Positions 41,859-52,823 of a stretch of 64,000 nucleotides of DNA are shown one piece after another. The stretch comes from Rhipicephalus microplus (lineage: Eukaryota; Arthropoda; Arachnida; Ixodida; Ixodidae): positions 192,046,491 through 192,110,490 of the forward strand of contig NC_134702.1 of the NCBI RefSeq assembly GCF_043290135.1, in the 5' to 3' direction. Position numbers and translations under genes: made by a program. Positions within the stretch are counted from its first letter, which is position 1, and each line of letters starts with the position of its first letter. The notes below the pieces were generated by a model. That model saw nothing but the letters and a program-made list of their open reading frames with translations, was not told where the DNA came from and searched no databases.

Positions 41859-42656
41859 TTGAAGAGTACCCTCACGACCGATCCTGTACTTTCTCATTTT
41901 CACGATGGTGCACCGACCTTTCTCCATACAGACGCTAGCGGCCACGGTTTAGGAGCCGTGCTCCTCCAGCGCGACAGCTCTTCGCGAGAGCGAGTCGTTG
42001 CGTATGCCAGCCGCGTTCTCTCCGCAGCCGAGATTAACTACATGATCACCGAGATGGAGTGCCTCGCCATCGTACGGTCAGCGCAGAAATTTCGTCCCTA
42101 CTTTCCGGGCCGCCATTTCACCATGGTGACCGACCACCACGCTTTATGTTGGCTTTCGACACTCAAGAGCTTGTCGGGACACCTCGGCCGCTGGGTTCTA
42201 CGCCTACAAGAGTATGATTTTTACATCGTATACAAGTGTGGCAGAAAGAATAGCGACGCCGATGCTCTTTCTCGCTGCCCACTACCAGCGGCTCCCCTCA
42301 GCGTTTCCGCAATCATTTTGCACAACACACCCTCGGAGTCCACGTCTACGGCGGTTTTTTATCTCGCCTCTATGGACCAACTGCCTTCGGACGACCCGCA
42401 CGATTTTTCTTCTCGGCAGCTGGCTGACCCATACTGTCGACGTATTATAGGCTACCTCACTGGCAGTTCCCGTCCACCTAATGCGAGGTCCCGTCGCCAA
42501 CTGTCGCAGTTTAAGCTTGACAACTCAGTGCTATACCGCAAAATTTACCATCCTGACGGTCAGCGCTGGGTTTCCGTTCTACACCGATTGCTTCGGTCCG
42601 AAGTTCTCAAAGCACTTCATGACCATTCGACGGCTGGTCACCTTGGTTACCCATAA
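41859..42656 (+). pseudogene. gypsy RNase H and integrase zinc-finger start
   Basis: 265-residue open frame. RNase H: PTFLHTDASGHGLGAVLLQR (first catalytic D), the ITEMECLAIVRSAQKFRPYF segment (E), and FTMVTDHHALCWLSTLKSLS (D). Then LQEYDFYIVYKCGRKNSDAD and ALSRCP end the domain. The tail VLYRKIYHPDGQRWVSVLHR and ALHDHSTAGHLGYP begins the integrase H-H-C-C zinc finger (both histidines present). The frame then stops. All three acidic residues of RNase H that I can place are intact. Confidence 0.9.
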
Positions 42657-42724
42657 CCTACGATCGCCTTCGAAGTTGATTATATTGGTGAGGTATTACC
42701 TCTAGTGTAGCTCGGTACGTTGGG

Positions 42725-43675
42725 TCTTGCACTACCTGCCAATGTAGAAAACTACCCACATCTGCTCCAGCCGGTACACTACAGCCTTTTCCGTGCCCAT
42801 CCACACCATTCGAAGTTGTAGGCATCGATCTTTATGGCCCCCTTCCAGTCAGTGCTGCTGGAAACCGATGGATAGCAACAACCGTTGACCATTTGACGCG
42901 CTACGCCGAGACAGCATTCGTCACTACCGGTTCAGCTTCTGAAATTGCCGATTTCATCCTCCGAGCCGTTATACTGCGTCATGGTGCTCCACGTGCATTG
43001 CTCAGTGACCGTGGAAGGGCCTTCCTTTCACAACTAGTGAACGAACTTCTTCGCGCCTTTGGCACAACTCACAAGATTGCCTCTAGTTATCATCCCCAAA
43101 CTAACGGCCTCACTGAGCGATTCCACCGCACTCTTGCTGACATGATCGCCACCTAAGTTGAACCAGACCACAAGAACTGGGATGCAGTTCTACCATTCGT
43201 CACTTTCACCTACAATACGGCTATTCAGCGGACAACCGGCTACTCACCATTTTACCTAGTTTATGGACGCTCCCCTACTTCTTTCGTCGACGTCTCTTTC
43301 TTTACTTGCCCTGCGGATTCATCTCCATCCTCTTCTCAGGAATACGTTTTACGGCTCGCAGAGCACCGCCAACGTGCTCGTTTAAACACTGAAGCCCGAC
43401 CACAAGACAGTAAGCTGGTTTATGATGAATTGCATCGTGCTGTATCATTTCAACCTGGAGACGAAGTGCTCCTTTTGACGCCTATTCGCACACCTGAATT
43501 GTGCGACAAATTCCAGCCACGGTTTATCGGGCCGTGCACAGTTCCTGAAGAAACTTCCCCATTGAATTATCGCGTGACGCCACTTGGAGCACCAGCAGAT
43601 CGCCGTTATCGAACTACTCAGGTCGTCCATGTCTCCCGTATGAAGCCCTTCATGCGGCGTTCTTTGTCCCCTTGA
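42725..43675 (+). pseudogene. gypsy integrase
   Basis: One frame with a single TAA at 43154. It reads SCTTCQCRKLPT (the C-x-x-C of the zinc finger), PFEVVGIDLYGPLPVSAAGN (first catalytic D), TRYAETAFVTTGSASEIADF, LRHGAPRALLSDRGRAFLSQ (second D), and KIASSYHPQTNGLTERFHRT (catalytic E, 35 residues after the second D). After the stop: WDAVLPFVTFTYNTAIQRTT, GYSPFYLVYGRSP and, at the C-terminus, FQPRFIGPCTVPEETSPLNY and VVHVSRMKPFMRRSLSP. The D,D-35-E triad is complete. The enzyme would insert element DNA into the genome. Confidence 0.92.
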
Positions 43676-43718
43676 CTTCCCGCGGCCAGGCTGGCCGCTT
43701 TCACATGGGGGTAACTAG

Positions 43719-43892
43719 TGTGCACATTTAGTATAACAATCCTCTTCATCTGTACATTATCACCATTATCATGTGTTGCTGATGCATCCTCATCGTTGTC
43801 ACGTAGCATCATTATCTTGGTTCGTTCATCTCAGCTGTCAGCTGCCGGTTCCTCGGGCCTAATAAAGGTCTTCCATCGAAACCGAGACTTCA
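43719..43892 (+). repeat. 3' LTR of the gypsy element
   Basis: 174 bp, TGTGCACATT to GAGACTTCA; partner of 38995-39164. TA repeats begin four bases beyond it. Confidence 0.9.
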
Positions 43893-43893
43893 T

Positions 43894-43932
<39 letters not shown>

Positions 43933-44085
43933 AAGTAGATCCTCCGTCAGCAGGCAGTCAAAACATGGTTTACAACGTGGTTTATCATATAAACCACGTT
44001 GTGACCGCTCACGGAGGATCTACTTCACTATATTCAACGCTATGGCCACTCAACCACCATGCCTGCATATATATATAGGTATGGG
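43893..44085. repeat. (TA)n, centre-deleted palindrome and dispersed module, copy 3
   Basis: A (TA)n tract (about 43898-43929) is followed by a palindrome (about 43932-44024) with the AGTAGATCCTCCGT and ACGGAGGATCTACT ends of the 38.7-kb palindrome but without its central hammerhead-like region. Then come ATTCAACGCTATGGCCACTC and AACCACCATGCCTGCATATA. The gypsy element is thus bracketed by two related copies. Confidence 0.88.
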
Positions 44086-44195
44086 ATATGCCACAACGGG
44101 AGCGTTGTCAATAAGAATAAATATATTTATTTCCCTACAGTTTTGGGAGGGGTCCTCCCTTCATCAGGGGATGAGTTATACTCATCCCCTGATGA
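44086..44195 (-). repeat. Palindrome-containing PLE-like end
   Basis: A perfect 16-base arm palindrome, TCATCAGGGGATGAGT - TAT - complement, at 44161-44195. On the minus strand the arm continues into stem II of a hammerhead-like core, and then a TAGGGAAATAAATATATTTA stretch. A (TA)n tract follows on the right. Confidence 0.8.
44140..44167 (-). ncRNA. Hammerhead ribozyme-like core
   Basis: Minus strand: CTGATGA (44167-44161), A, GGGAGG, three-base loop, CCTCCC, AAAAC. Stem II is a perfect six-base-pair helix whose sequence differs from the other copies. The first G of GAAAC is A. No stem III partner is clear. Confidence 0.42.

Positions 44196-44252
<57 letters not shown>
44196..44252. repeat. 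(TA)n microsatellite
   Basis: Pure TA repeat, the right flank of the palindromic unit. Confidence 0.97.
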
Positions 44253-44256
<4 letters not shown>

Positions 44257-45441
44257 GTAATTATTGAACCATAGCTCCGGTAAGGATATTTTGAAGTTAC
44301 TACACAGCTCTGTGATCATTGACAGGTGGCGCTTACTGTGGCGCCAGGCTACGACATTATCAGGATGCTCGCTGGCAGTATTGGGGCGAAAGCCTTGGAT
44401 GCGAATTCCAATGTGAAAGCTCGTCTTCGAAACGTTATCATCTCGTGATGACGTCAGCGTATGCCGTCAATTAGAATCACAGATTAACCAAAGTATTTAT
44501 GTCAATATGTGATTATTCGGACGTCACTTAATATGCCGTCACATAGATCCATCATCTCACGACATCAGGGCAAAGATTGGCCGATAGTGAAGGTCGTGCA
44601 AAAACCACGACGTGCATAGAAAATCAAAGTTAGGAGATTTGAAGGTACTGTTATCAAGAAAAAGTCTGCACTGCTTTCTGTGCTGGAGGCATTGAGATCC
44701 ACATTGGTTTAAGAAAGCCAGTAACTTGTGGTCTTTTGATCATGGGATCTTTCGTGCTCAGTCATCTGCGGTACAGGTATTTCTTGTTTTATTAGGGTGG
44801 CTTCTGATGTCACGTTTCACAGAAAACATCGACGTCACAAGAAAAACACCTTCCCTTCAATTAGGGCCGGCTGCTACTGTTCCGTCTGCGGTGGTAGGGC
44901 AGCTGGTGGCGCGCGTGTCAACGACCCTAGTCTAACAATCCTTATCTTTTTTGTTCTGCTTCGCCAGCTTCCTCGTACTACGCAGCCCGAAAACATTTAA
45001 GTATTGTGCGTTTCGAGCATTTTCAGATCTCTTGCCGAGGTACAGCACTTTTGTGTGCTCAAATATCAGAGGCGCATATCAGCAGAAAAACAATTTCGCC
45101 CCCATCTTCCCACGAATGGGAACTCGAGTAAAAGCGTCGCAGAGTGATGGGGTATCACGTGAGTGCTGTGTAATTGCGTATTGTTTAGAAATGTTTAATT
45201 GGTATTTTGTCTTTATTGTTCTTATTTATTAGATGAAGGAGAAGTGTTGCCTTTAACGAGTGGTGGGACTTCCTTGCTGGTACGTGCACCACTACTGGTT
45301 CAAGGTGCTGCTGCTTTCATCGCATCTACTCGAGTCAAGCGGATGGTCAAGCCAAGCTAAAGCTAAGTAAAGGCGCCCTTTACTGAATTCCGCACACCCG
45401 ATTCAGTGCCTACATGTACTGCGTGGCCATTGAACGGCCGG
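44253..45441. other. Unassigned
   Basis: 1.2 kb without a recognised gene or element. The frame 44797-45000 (plus) includes a CYCSVCGGRAAGGARV stretch with cysteines, but it is too short and unsupported to call. Confidence 0.5.
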
Positions 45442-45507
45442 TTTTTAAAGACGATAGTCTTTCTTAGTGATCTTTGACAAAAAAAGTTTGGTCTGTCTGT
45501 CTGTCTT

Positions 45508-45546
<39 letters not shown>

Positions 45547-46208
45547 TTCTTTCTATCTTTCATTCTTTCTTTCTTTCTTTCTTTCTTTCTGTCTGTACAC
45601 TTGTCTGTTTGTCTACTCTTAACGGCCTCGGGTACATGAAACGGCCAACCCCACCCGCAGCGCCTACCAACGTTGCTCAATTTCTAGCGTTCATACTTGT
45701 ACAATTTTCAATTAATAAGCATTTATTGTGCGATTCTGGCGCATCTTGACAACACGTATATATTCTGCATGTGCATCTTTTAGTAGAAAATGCACACATA
45801 AGTATTTTTAAGGACCGTAGTGCTTATAACGGTTTGCTGACCATCCAACGCTTGCACGAAAAGGTGAGTGTTTCTAACGCTTTGCTAAGACGCGATGGTG
45901 GTGGCATCTACCCGTCGCCTTGCGTTCTCTCCTTATCATCTCTGAGACGGGTGCGCACACCCGTCTCAGAGCCACGCACTTCTTTTTTGCAAGAAGACTG
46001 TCAAGTGGCGCTCAGATCTCTCGTGTGATGTGACTTGATGCGCTCGTTCGCCTCCTCTGTACGCTCGAAGCACTCTAACGCAGCGCGTCCAAAATACTAT
46101 TCACCAATTTTCTTGCTCAGAACAGCAAATTAATTATTCACTCACTCCACATGCAAGAGTATCGTCTTTCGACATTTGCAGATTACATGCCGATACGCGG
46201 CCAATGTT
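45442..46208 (+). mobile_element. Non-autonomous (CTGT)n family, copy D
   Basis: The best-preserved inverted repeats of the family: AAAGACGATAGTCTTTCTTA at 45447 and GCAAGAGTATCGTCTTTC near 46153. In between are a long CTGT/CTTT array (45492-45590), TTGTCTGTTTGTCTAC, GGTGGCATCTACCCGTCGCC and AATACTATTCACCAATTTTC. It has an additional perfect 14-bp hairpin at 45940-45971 absent from the other copies. There is no conserved reading frame. Confidence 0.88.
45940..45971. repeat. 14-bp perfect hairpin inside copy D
   Basis: CTCTGAGACGGGTG, CGCA loop, CACCCGTCTCAGAG. The other family copies have only one arm-like segment here, so the second arm probably arose by local template switching. Confidence 0.85.
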
Positions 46209-49200
46209 TTACTAGCACACGCTGCCTGCGTCGGTCTTGCGAAATGAGAGAGGGGGAGGGGAGCACATGTTGCCACGAGACGTGGGCATACGCAGCGGGG
46301 GTGTGGTCGGCGTTGCCGACGTCAGATCTGTGACCTTGTGTGACAAAGAAAGGCGCCGCGTATAAAAAGAGTGCATTTCAGTATAAGTACGCCCCAGCAT
46401 GCAAGGTTCCTCTCGTACACCTCGGCCCGCAATTTACAAATCAGTGGGACGTTGTCTCAAAGCGCAAAATTATTTTTCTCACCTCGTGCAAGCCGTGCGA
46501 TGTAGCAAGACAGCCTTTCCGACCCTCAGTGGCGCCCGCCGCGGTGCAGAGGAAGAGGGGGACCCGACCACCTCTGAAATATACCTTTTTCACGATGCCT
46601 AGACGATTGCGCCCTTCCCCTTGCGTGAACTTTGCGAAACGCCTTCTTGTCTCGCAGCCTCTTATTCTCGAAATACAGCTGCAAGCCCCTACCAAATCCT
46701 CACCAATACTGCGAGGACAGCGCAGTACAATAAAAAAGGCGCCTTATACACTGTCCGTGTTAAATGAAGGGCCGGAGAGAAACAAGCCGGTGCGCTATAT
46801 CCTAAGCCATGGTGGTATTTTCCCCAGAGGTTGAGGACTACTCTTGTTATCAATTAACCATGATCAGTGTTTCACTTGCCATATATTCTGTGCTTTATAC
46901 AATGCATTTCATAGCGCGATAAAATCTAACGTTGTATTTTTTTGTTTTTCTGCCTTTGTCTATTCATGTCGGCTTTTTAACTATATGCTTTTGAGATAAG
47001 GTGAATATGATGACTTCATTTAATTGGGAACAACTTCATGAGCATTTCTTTTCCATTGCTTGCAGACTCATACCGCAGTCAGCGATTGTTTGTTCCCGTT
47101 TGGGCTTTGTGCTCATTTTTGTGATGATGTCTCCAAAGATTACCGTGTACTGTGCCAAAAGCTTGTTTGCTGCTAACTCAACGTCATCAAGATACTACGA
47201 TACTTATTCCTCACGAATGCATGAAGCTAGAGCATGAGACCGCGCTCCTTTCATTTTATGAATTTTCTCTATTTTTCACATTTAGCGCGCTTCAATTGCT
47301 GGGCTAAATTTTTTTGGTGTCACCTGAAGTCTGTTGCAAATCATATGTTCTATTGCACCCATAACTTTAATTTGTACACAAGCAAACGAAATAACGAAAA
47401 CAAGTAAAAAAAATCCATATGTCCGCAAATGAGCTCTAAATTATCAATATATCTCTGTACAACTGAATGTTAAAAGGTAAATTATTATATAAATAGATCG
47501 AACAATTAAAACTAAGGAGAATTCCACACACGTATGCATACTGGAGTGGGTGCTTGGCTTGTACAGAAAAACTGGAAGCTTGAGCTGGCTCTTCCTTACT
47601 CTGAATAAGCACGTGTCATCGTCGAAGGAAAGCATCTTTGCCGTTTTTTTCCAGCTGCTCATACAGGTGGTTCTACACAATGAGGCGTGTTTTGCGAAGT
47701 GCACGATAGGCATTCTAAGACACTTGTGCTGTACTTCCGCTAAACAGCTTCCCTGCCACAGTACTACACGGCAGCTGTAAAGTCCAGTCTTGCAAACAGC
47801 CGACGTTCTGTTTTCATGCGGGTTGTGCGAAACCCAATATAATTAGAAATCTCTAGACAGTAACTTTCTTTCCGGAAGCAATCTGCACTAGGAAACGGGC
47901 CTTTCAGTTGGTATCAGCTGAGCTTTCCCATTTATGACCTCAATTGAAGGGGCCGTGCAAAACTTTTGAGGTTGATCTGAAAACGGTACTGGTCGAGAGG
48001 CTCCCGAGAATATGCGAGTGAAACACTATAGGGCAGCACGTGGCCTGCAAATCAAAATAAATAATCTAAGTCCACTATAACTTACTTTCTCTTCTTTCAA
48101 AAATTGACTAAGGAAGCTCAGAAATCAGTCGTAAAGAGCTATCCATCAGCCATTGGCTGCGCGCGCGATCGCACTGAAATGCCAGATGTTTGAAGAAAAA
48201 TAAAAGAGAAAGTGCTCAAGGCCACGAGGCGTGCGTGAAGCATTTTTGTTGCTTATGCTGTACCCCCCCTCCCCTCCCGTGCTTAGCTTCCAGAACTTTT
48301 GTTGGGGCGAGAGTAGAGAAATCGATTACAGCATGCGATGAATCTTTTTAACTGTGCTCATACTAGACGGAGTCTTCAAAAATTTGCCGTTAAATGTGTC
48401 AGAAAAGAAGCTTTTTTAGTGAATCTATTATATGGTTACGTGGAAAAGTGTTTCGGGGCCCTATAAGTCCGTGATAATCCTAGCTTTAGAGCTTTGACCT
48501 GTCCGACAAAAAAAGCTTTCTCTATCTAAGTGTATTCGCACCAAAATTATTAATATAATCTAACAGTTAAGTATGGTTGTCCCCGATACGAAGAGAGCAC
48601 GTAGGCAGGAGCACATGACTTACTAATGTGATTTTCTAAAGTTCAAAAAAAAGACAGATTGCACCCTCGTATGGTGGCCAAGAGGCTCTTTATGTTCGCG
48701 CCCATTGGATACTTTGGTAAGCTGTTTTGTACGTTATATGCGTCATCCCCAGGAAGAGGACTTACCTAGACGATGCTCTCTGTGTTAACTTGTTTATTTA
48801 CTCTGCTAAATCTTGCTTCACATAGCATGGTCATTGCATTCACTTGACAGGCAGGCTTATTAGTATCTGCAACTCATAATCACCCTTGCCATATTCACTG
48901 TTACGACCACTGCGATGACCAGATGCTGCACAGCAGCGGTAGTGCAAGAGCCACTTATGAATTGTGACTCTCTATTGAGAAGCAGTGGTCTTATACTGTA
49001 CCGAGGAGGCTAAATCTTGTAGAAAATGCCCTGAGCAAAAGCTCTGAAGTTTCTTATGTTTCTGTTATAAAAAAAAGACTCTCAAAATTGCCTATATTTA
49101 TACACACTTCAGTACGAAGATTGGTATCTGCAAAGGGGCAATGTTTTTTTCGAAGTACAATGTAATATTTAAAAATTTCTTTAACATATGCGGCAGTGTG

Positions 49201-50155
49201 CGTCAGCTTTTCCAGTGCGTCTGGTTCCTAGACTGAAGCACACACTATCACCTCCAGCATTGCGATTTCATTCGATGCGGATGACTTATTAGAGAACATC
49301 GTAAAGGTGAAGACAATACATAAGAACATATATTTATAAGGTGATCAAAACGTTCGATCTATTTGAATGCGAACGTTCAAAATGAGCTGGTTACAAGATC
49401 GGTTGCTTGAAATTTAATGACACCTCATCCTACCACAGACAATTCACACTTCATCAAAACAGAGTGGTCGTGTACAGAATTGAACGCGGTATGCGCTATT
49501 ATCAAGTAGAAAGACTTGCAAAGATTTGTCAATGTATCATTGCGGTCTTGTGTTTCTGTGCCGCTAAATCCAGCAGTGCTCATCGCTATGTAAGTCAGAT
49601 GAATGTGTGTCGTATAAATCGTAACTTCATTCCACACTTGTGATGTGGCACAGATGACAAAACGTTCTGGCACATGTTTTGACATCTTTCTTTATCAGAA
49701 GCCCGAAATAGATGCTAACGAAGATCACACATTGCAACTATGTTGTAAATTTATTAGATTACTTGAATGGGCTCAAATCCGTATAGCTTATGCAAAAAAC
49801 ATATAACGCGATTTCGAGTTTTCTCACGAAAACTGGGAACAAATTAGCGCAAACTTCTTGTACTGTCATGATGCAGCATGTGTCGGAATGGACACAAACT
49901 ATTGGCAGCTCTGATTAGTAAAGCTATCGTTAATGGCTGCACCTTGTGATGCTCTTTGTTGAGTTCCTACGTCGCAATATTACCAGCGTTTTGTACCCGC
50001 ACCCTCGAGGATATATAGTGAAGAGAGAAGACAACAGATGCCAGAAACTAAGCAAAGTATTTGACGCGAAATATTAACGCATGGCATGCATATGTAGGTG
50101 TGAAATCGCCTATGTAAAGTTTTGGCATACGTCGTGTTGGATATAGAATTTGTAC
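46209..50155. other. Unassigned, 3.9 kb, one longish open frame
   Basis: No transposon, RNA or domain was recognised. The longest frame, 46340-46834 (plus, 164 residues), follows a TATAAAA at about 46361 but has no homology I can name and is rich in Lys, Arg and Pro. Frames at 47001-47237 and 49407-49643 are short. This may be intron or intergenic sequence. Confidence 0.5.
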
Positions 50156-50163
50156 CCAAACTG

Positions 50164-50164
50164 C

Positions 50165-50228
<64 letters not shown>

Positions 50229-50229
50229 G

Positions 50230-50265
<36 letters not shown>

Positions 50266-50275
50266 CTTAGTCATC
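50164..50275. repeat. (ATCT)n microsatellite
   Basis: About 27 ATCT units with one GTCT interruption near 50228. Repeat-encoded frames on this strand are artefacts. Confidence 0.97.
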
Positions 50276-51414
50276 TGCCTTCGGCGTTGTGTTCACTCCC
50301 CTTTGCGTGAAAGGAAAGTACACTGCACTTTCCTCAAGAACTGACATTCCCTTGTGCACCCACCTCAGCGGACACGATGGTTAAAGCCTCCTTCTTTCTC
50401 TTCTAAATCGGTAAGCTTAATTTCCAGTTGGGCGCCTTTCTCTCAAGGCTTTTTGAAACCAACGTAATTTTTAATGCCTGAAGCGTCAGATATATTTCAA
50501 ACCAATTATGGCACATGTTCGCATTTTCGCAGAGCTGTGAATCACATTTTCGCAAATCGCAATTTCGCAGAGCTGTGAACTGAAGGCATTGCTTAGCAAA
50601 AACAATGCGTTCAATTCGTTTCTTTATATACTCACTAGTGCGCACATACCTAAAGTGGACGAGGATAAAGGGATGCATTAAACGAATGAGATTGTCCTCA
50701 CTGAGTCGACAATGTCCACTGTAAACCCTCTGAGCAACGTTATCTCTTTTGAAGATGAACAAGGTTATCTGTTTCGGCAATGACCTTGACTATTGCTTCA
50801 CAGTTCCAGTACCCGATGCAATGTTCGTACCTAAGATAATCATTGAATCAACGCTACGGATGTGGCTTTCACTTCAAGTGACGAGCTTAATGTTGCTATT
50901 CTCGAGGGGTACACAGCGCTTAGTCCGCGGACCGCGTATATTGCGTTGATGAAAAAAGTTCGAAATTAAATAAAGAACATTTGAGGTCCGGTGGCTCGAG
51001 ATTCGTTTCAATAACATCTACTGCTTCTTGAAAAGCCCTCTCGACCATACCATCGCTACTTTCGGTACATCATAGTGATGTCATCAGTATATGTGGTATG
51101 TCTGAACCCGTCTGCTTTAAAAAAGGGAGAAGAGAGAGAAAATAAGGATGAAAAAAGCCAGGAGTATAACCATGGCTTAGCCTAATCAGCCACTGTGCAC
51201 TGGCAGACGGTAAGGGTAATAAAGTTAGAGAGAGCGAGAGAGAAATGTCACTCATGCTGTCGACAAAACAGCAGTTATGTGCTTAACATCACATACGGTA
51301 AGTCACATCCCTGTCGTAATCAAATAAGCACATTCGTTGCATTAGCTTGTATACGTGGTTTCATGCACCCAAAATCTTGCCGATGGTGAAGCCATGATGG
51401 TGCCGCTTGCGTTC
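50276..51414. other. Unassigned; possible start of an I-clade ORF2
   Basis: On the minus strand near 51395, MASPSARFWVHET begins just after ORF1 (51415-52823). It could be the first codons of ORF2, after which the element is truncated. No endonuclease motif follows. The rest shows no feature. Confidence 0.4.
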
Positions 51415-52823
51415 TCAAGAAGCAGACTTATGAAAGCTTGCGAGAAGAGAAGTGATGGTTTCAAGCAGCTTCAACACGCTTTCAGCTGTCGGTGTCTGTA
51501 TCTTGCTTAGCAGCACGCGCATAGCACTCACCAGGGTGCTAACCATGCCGATAAGTTGTCTGCCCGTCAAGTTATGAGGTACCGATGAAGTGTCCCTCAC
51601 TGTCGAAGTGTGAGGCCTCTCATCATACGCATGTATCTTTGGGAGTACGGGCAAAGCGTCACCTGCATTCCTGAAAGAGGCATCATTTTCCTTTGAAACG
51701 GCTGCGTTCTGACTGGGTAATAAGCCTGAAGCGTCAGCTCCACTGCTAGTAGAAGCGTCTTTGTTCTTGAAACCAACAGCACTTGACTAGACTAAGGGAG
51801 GGTAGGTGGTTTTGAACGTGCTTCGCGAGGCGACGAGGCTTTGACGGCTTTAATGCAGTGCCGGTGACGGGATTGTCGTCGCATAATGGATGCAGCTGCT
51901 TCTCGGTATGAGATGTCCTATCTGGCCCTTTTCTTCAATATTGTTAGCTCCTTTCGAATAAAAGGGCAATCCTTCGAAGAGGCATCATGTGGCTCATTTT
52001 GAGCACTTCAGAGTCGTGGCTTGGCACGTGTTCTTGTTGTGGGGCCCAGTGCATAGGGAACAGATAGTAGAGTTCATGCACACATTACTTACGTGGCCTA
52101 ACTTCATGCACTTGCAGCACTGAAGTGGTTTCGGTATAAAGGGCGTACTGCGTGTCTAAAGTGACCCACTTTCACATATGATGGAAGTGATTTGCCCTTA
52201 AATGCAATTCTTACACATCGTGATGTCCCGATACGACATATACTTGTGATAATGGCAGCTTCCGAAGCTAGCTTAATCAAAACTGGTAGGTGCGAGTTGG
52301 TAATGGCTTCGGCAACGTCATAAATCTTCGCAGTGCTCACCATTTTGTCCAGCAGTATAAGAGAGCAGACTTTCATCCCATTGTGTTCCGTTACTTCACG
52401 CAATCTGTCAAGCGCAGCCACAGGATCGACGTCAATCACTTGGATGCGCTTGCGGCTATTCATTTTTACTTCCTGTGTTTTATTCGACACCAGTGCCTCT
52501 AGCTGTACAGACACGGCTTGCCGGTTAAGGCATCTCATGTTGTCACTAGCGAGAACTGGCATGAAAAGGGTGGTTAATACCTCTGTATTCCGCGAAGATC
52601 GCATCGTGGGTTCACTCAAATTCGGCGACGTGCCCAGACATTGTCTCTTTCCCTTGTGGTTTCTGTCGAGCTCAAAGTTGTCGTCCCCTGATTCACCACT
52701 GCTGACGTTGTAGGGTTCATTGTCATCACTGTCAATGCTACTCTCGGAGCTGTAGCGCTTCCCGGAAGCAACACTCGTTGTCGATTCAGTGTCTGGTAGT
52801 GTTCCGTAGGGCTCTACCTCCAT
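51415..52823 (-). pseudogene. I-clade ORF1 (gag-like, CCHC)
   Basis: The first frame, 52823-52104 (239 residues), starts MEVEPYGTLPDTESTTSVAS with an acidic Ser-rich region. It continues NRQAVSVQLEALVSN, KRIQVIDVDPVAALDRLREV and CRIGTSRCVRIAFKGKSLPS to YVKVGHFRHAVRPLY, the conserved ORF1 core end. In a shifted frame just after it is KPLQCCKCMKLGHVSNVC, a CX2CX4HX4C knuckle, then ICSLCTGPHNKNTC. The C-terminus at 51654-51415 reads GRQLIGMVSTLVSAMRVLLS and VLKLLETITSLLASFHKSAS. The 5' core frame is unusually long and clean, but the rest is shifted. ORF2 is missing. Confidence 0.83.

Larger units (their letters stand above)
38995..43892 (+). mobile_element. Ty3/gypsy LTR retrotransposon, complete but inactive
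   Basis: 4.9 kb, with LTRs at 38995-39164 and 43719-43892 (about 90 percent identical by eye). It contains gag (39265-40110), protease (about 40165-40584), reverse transcriptase (40607-41781), RNase H (41859-42656) and integrase (about 42610-43675). The RT-RNase H-integrase order is that of Ty3/gypsy. A purine stretch GGGGGTAAC precedes the 3' LTR. The coding region lies in one original frame order now broken by at least seven stops or frameshifts. It sits inside a TA microsatellite. Confidence 0.93.

Noticed and set aside
44797..45000. Cysteine-containing frame as a zinc-binding peptide
   Set aside because: Only one C-x-C-x-x-C cluster in a 67-residue frame, not enough for any known fold.
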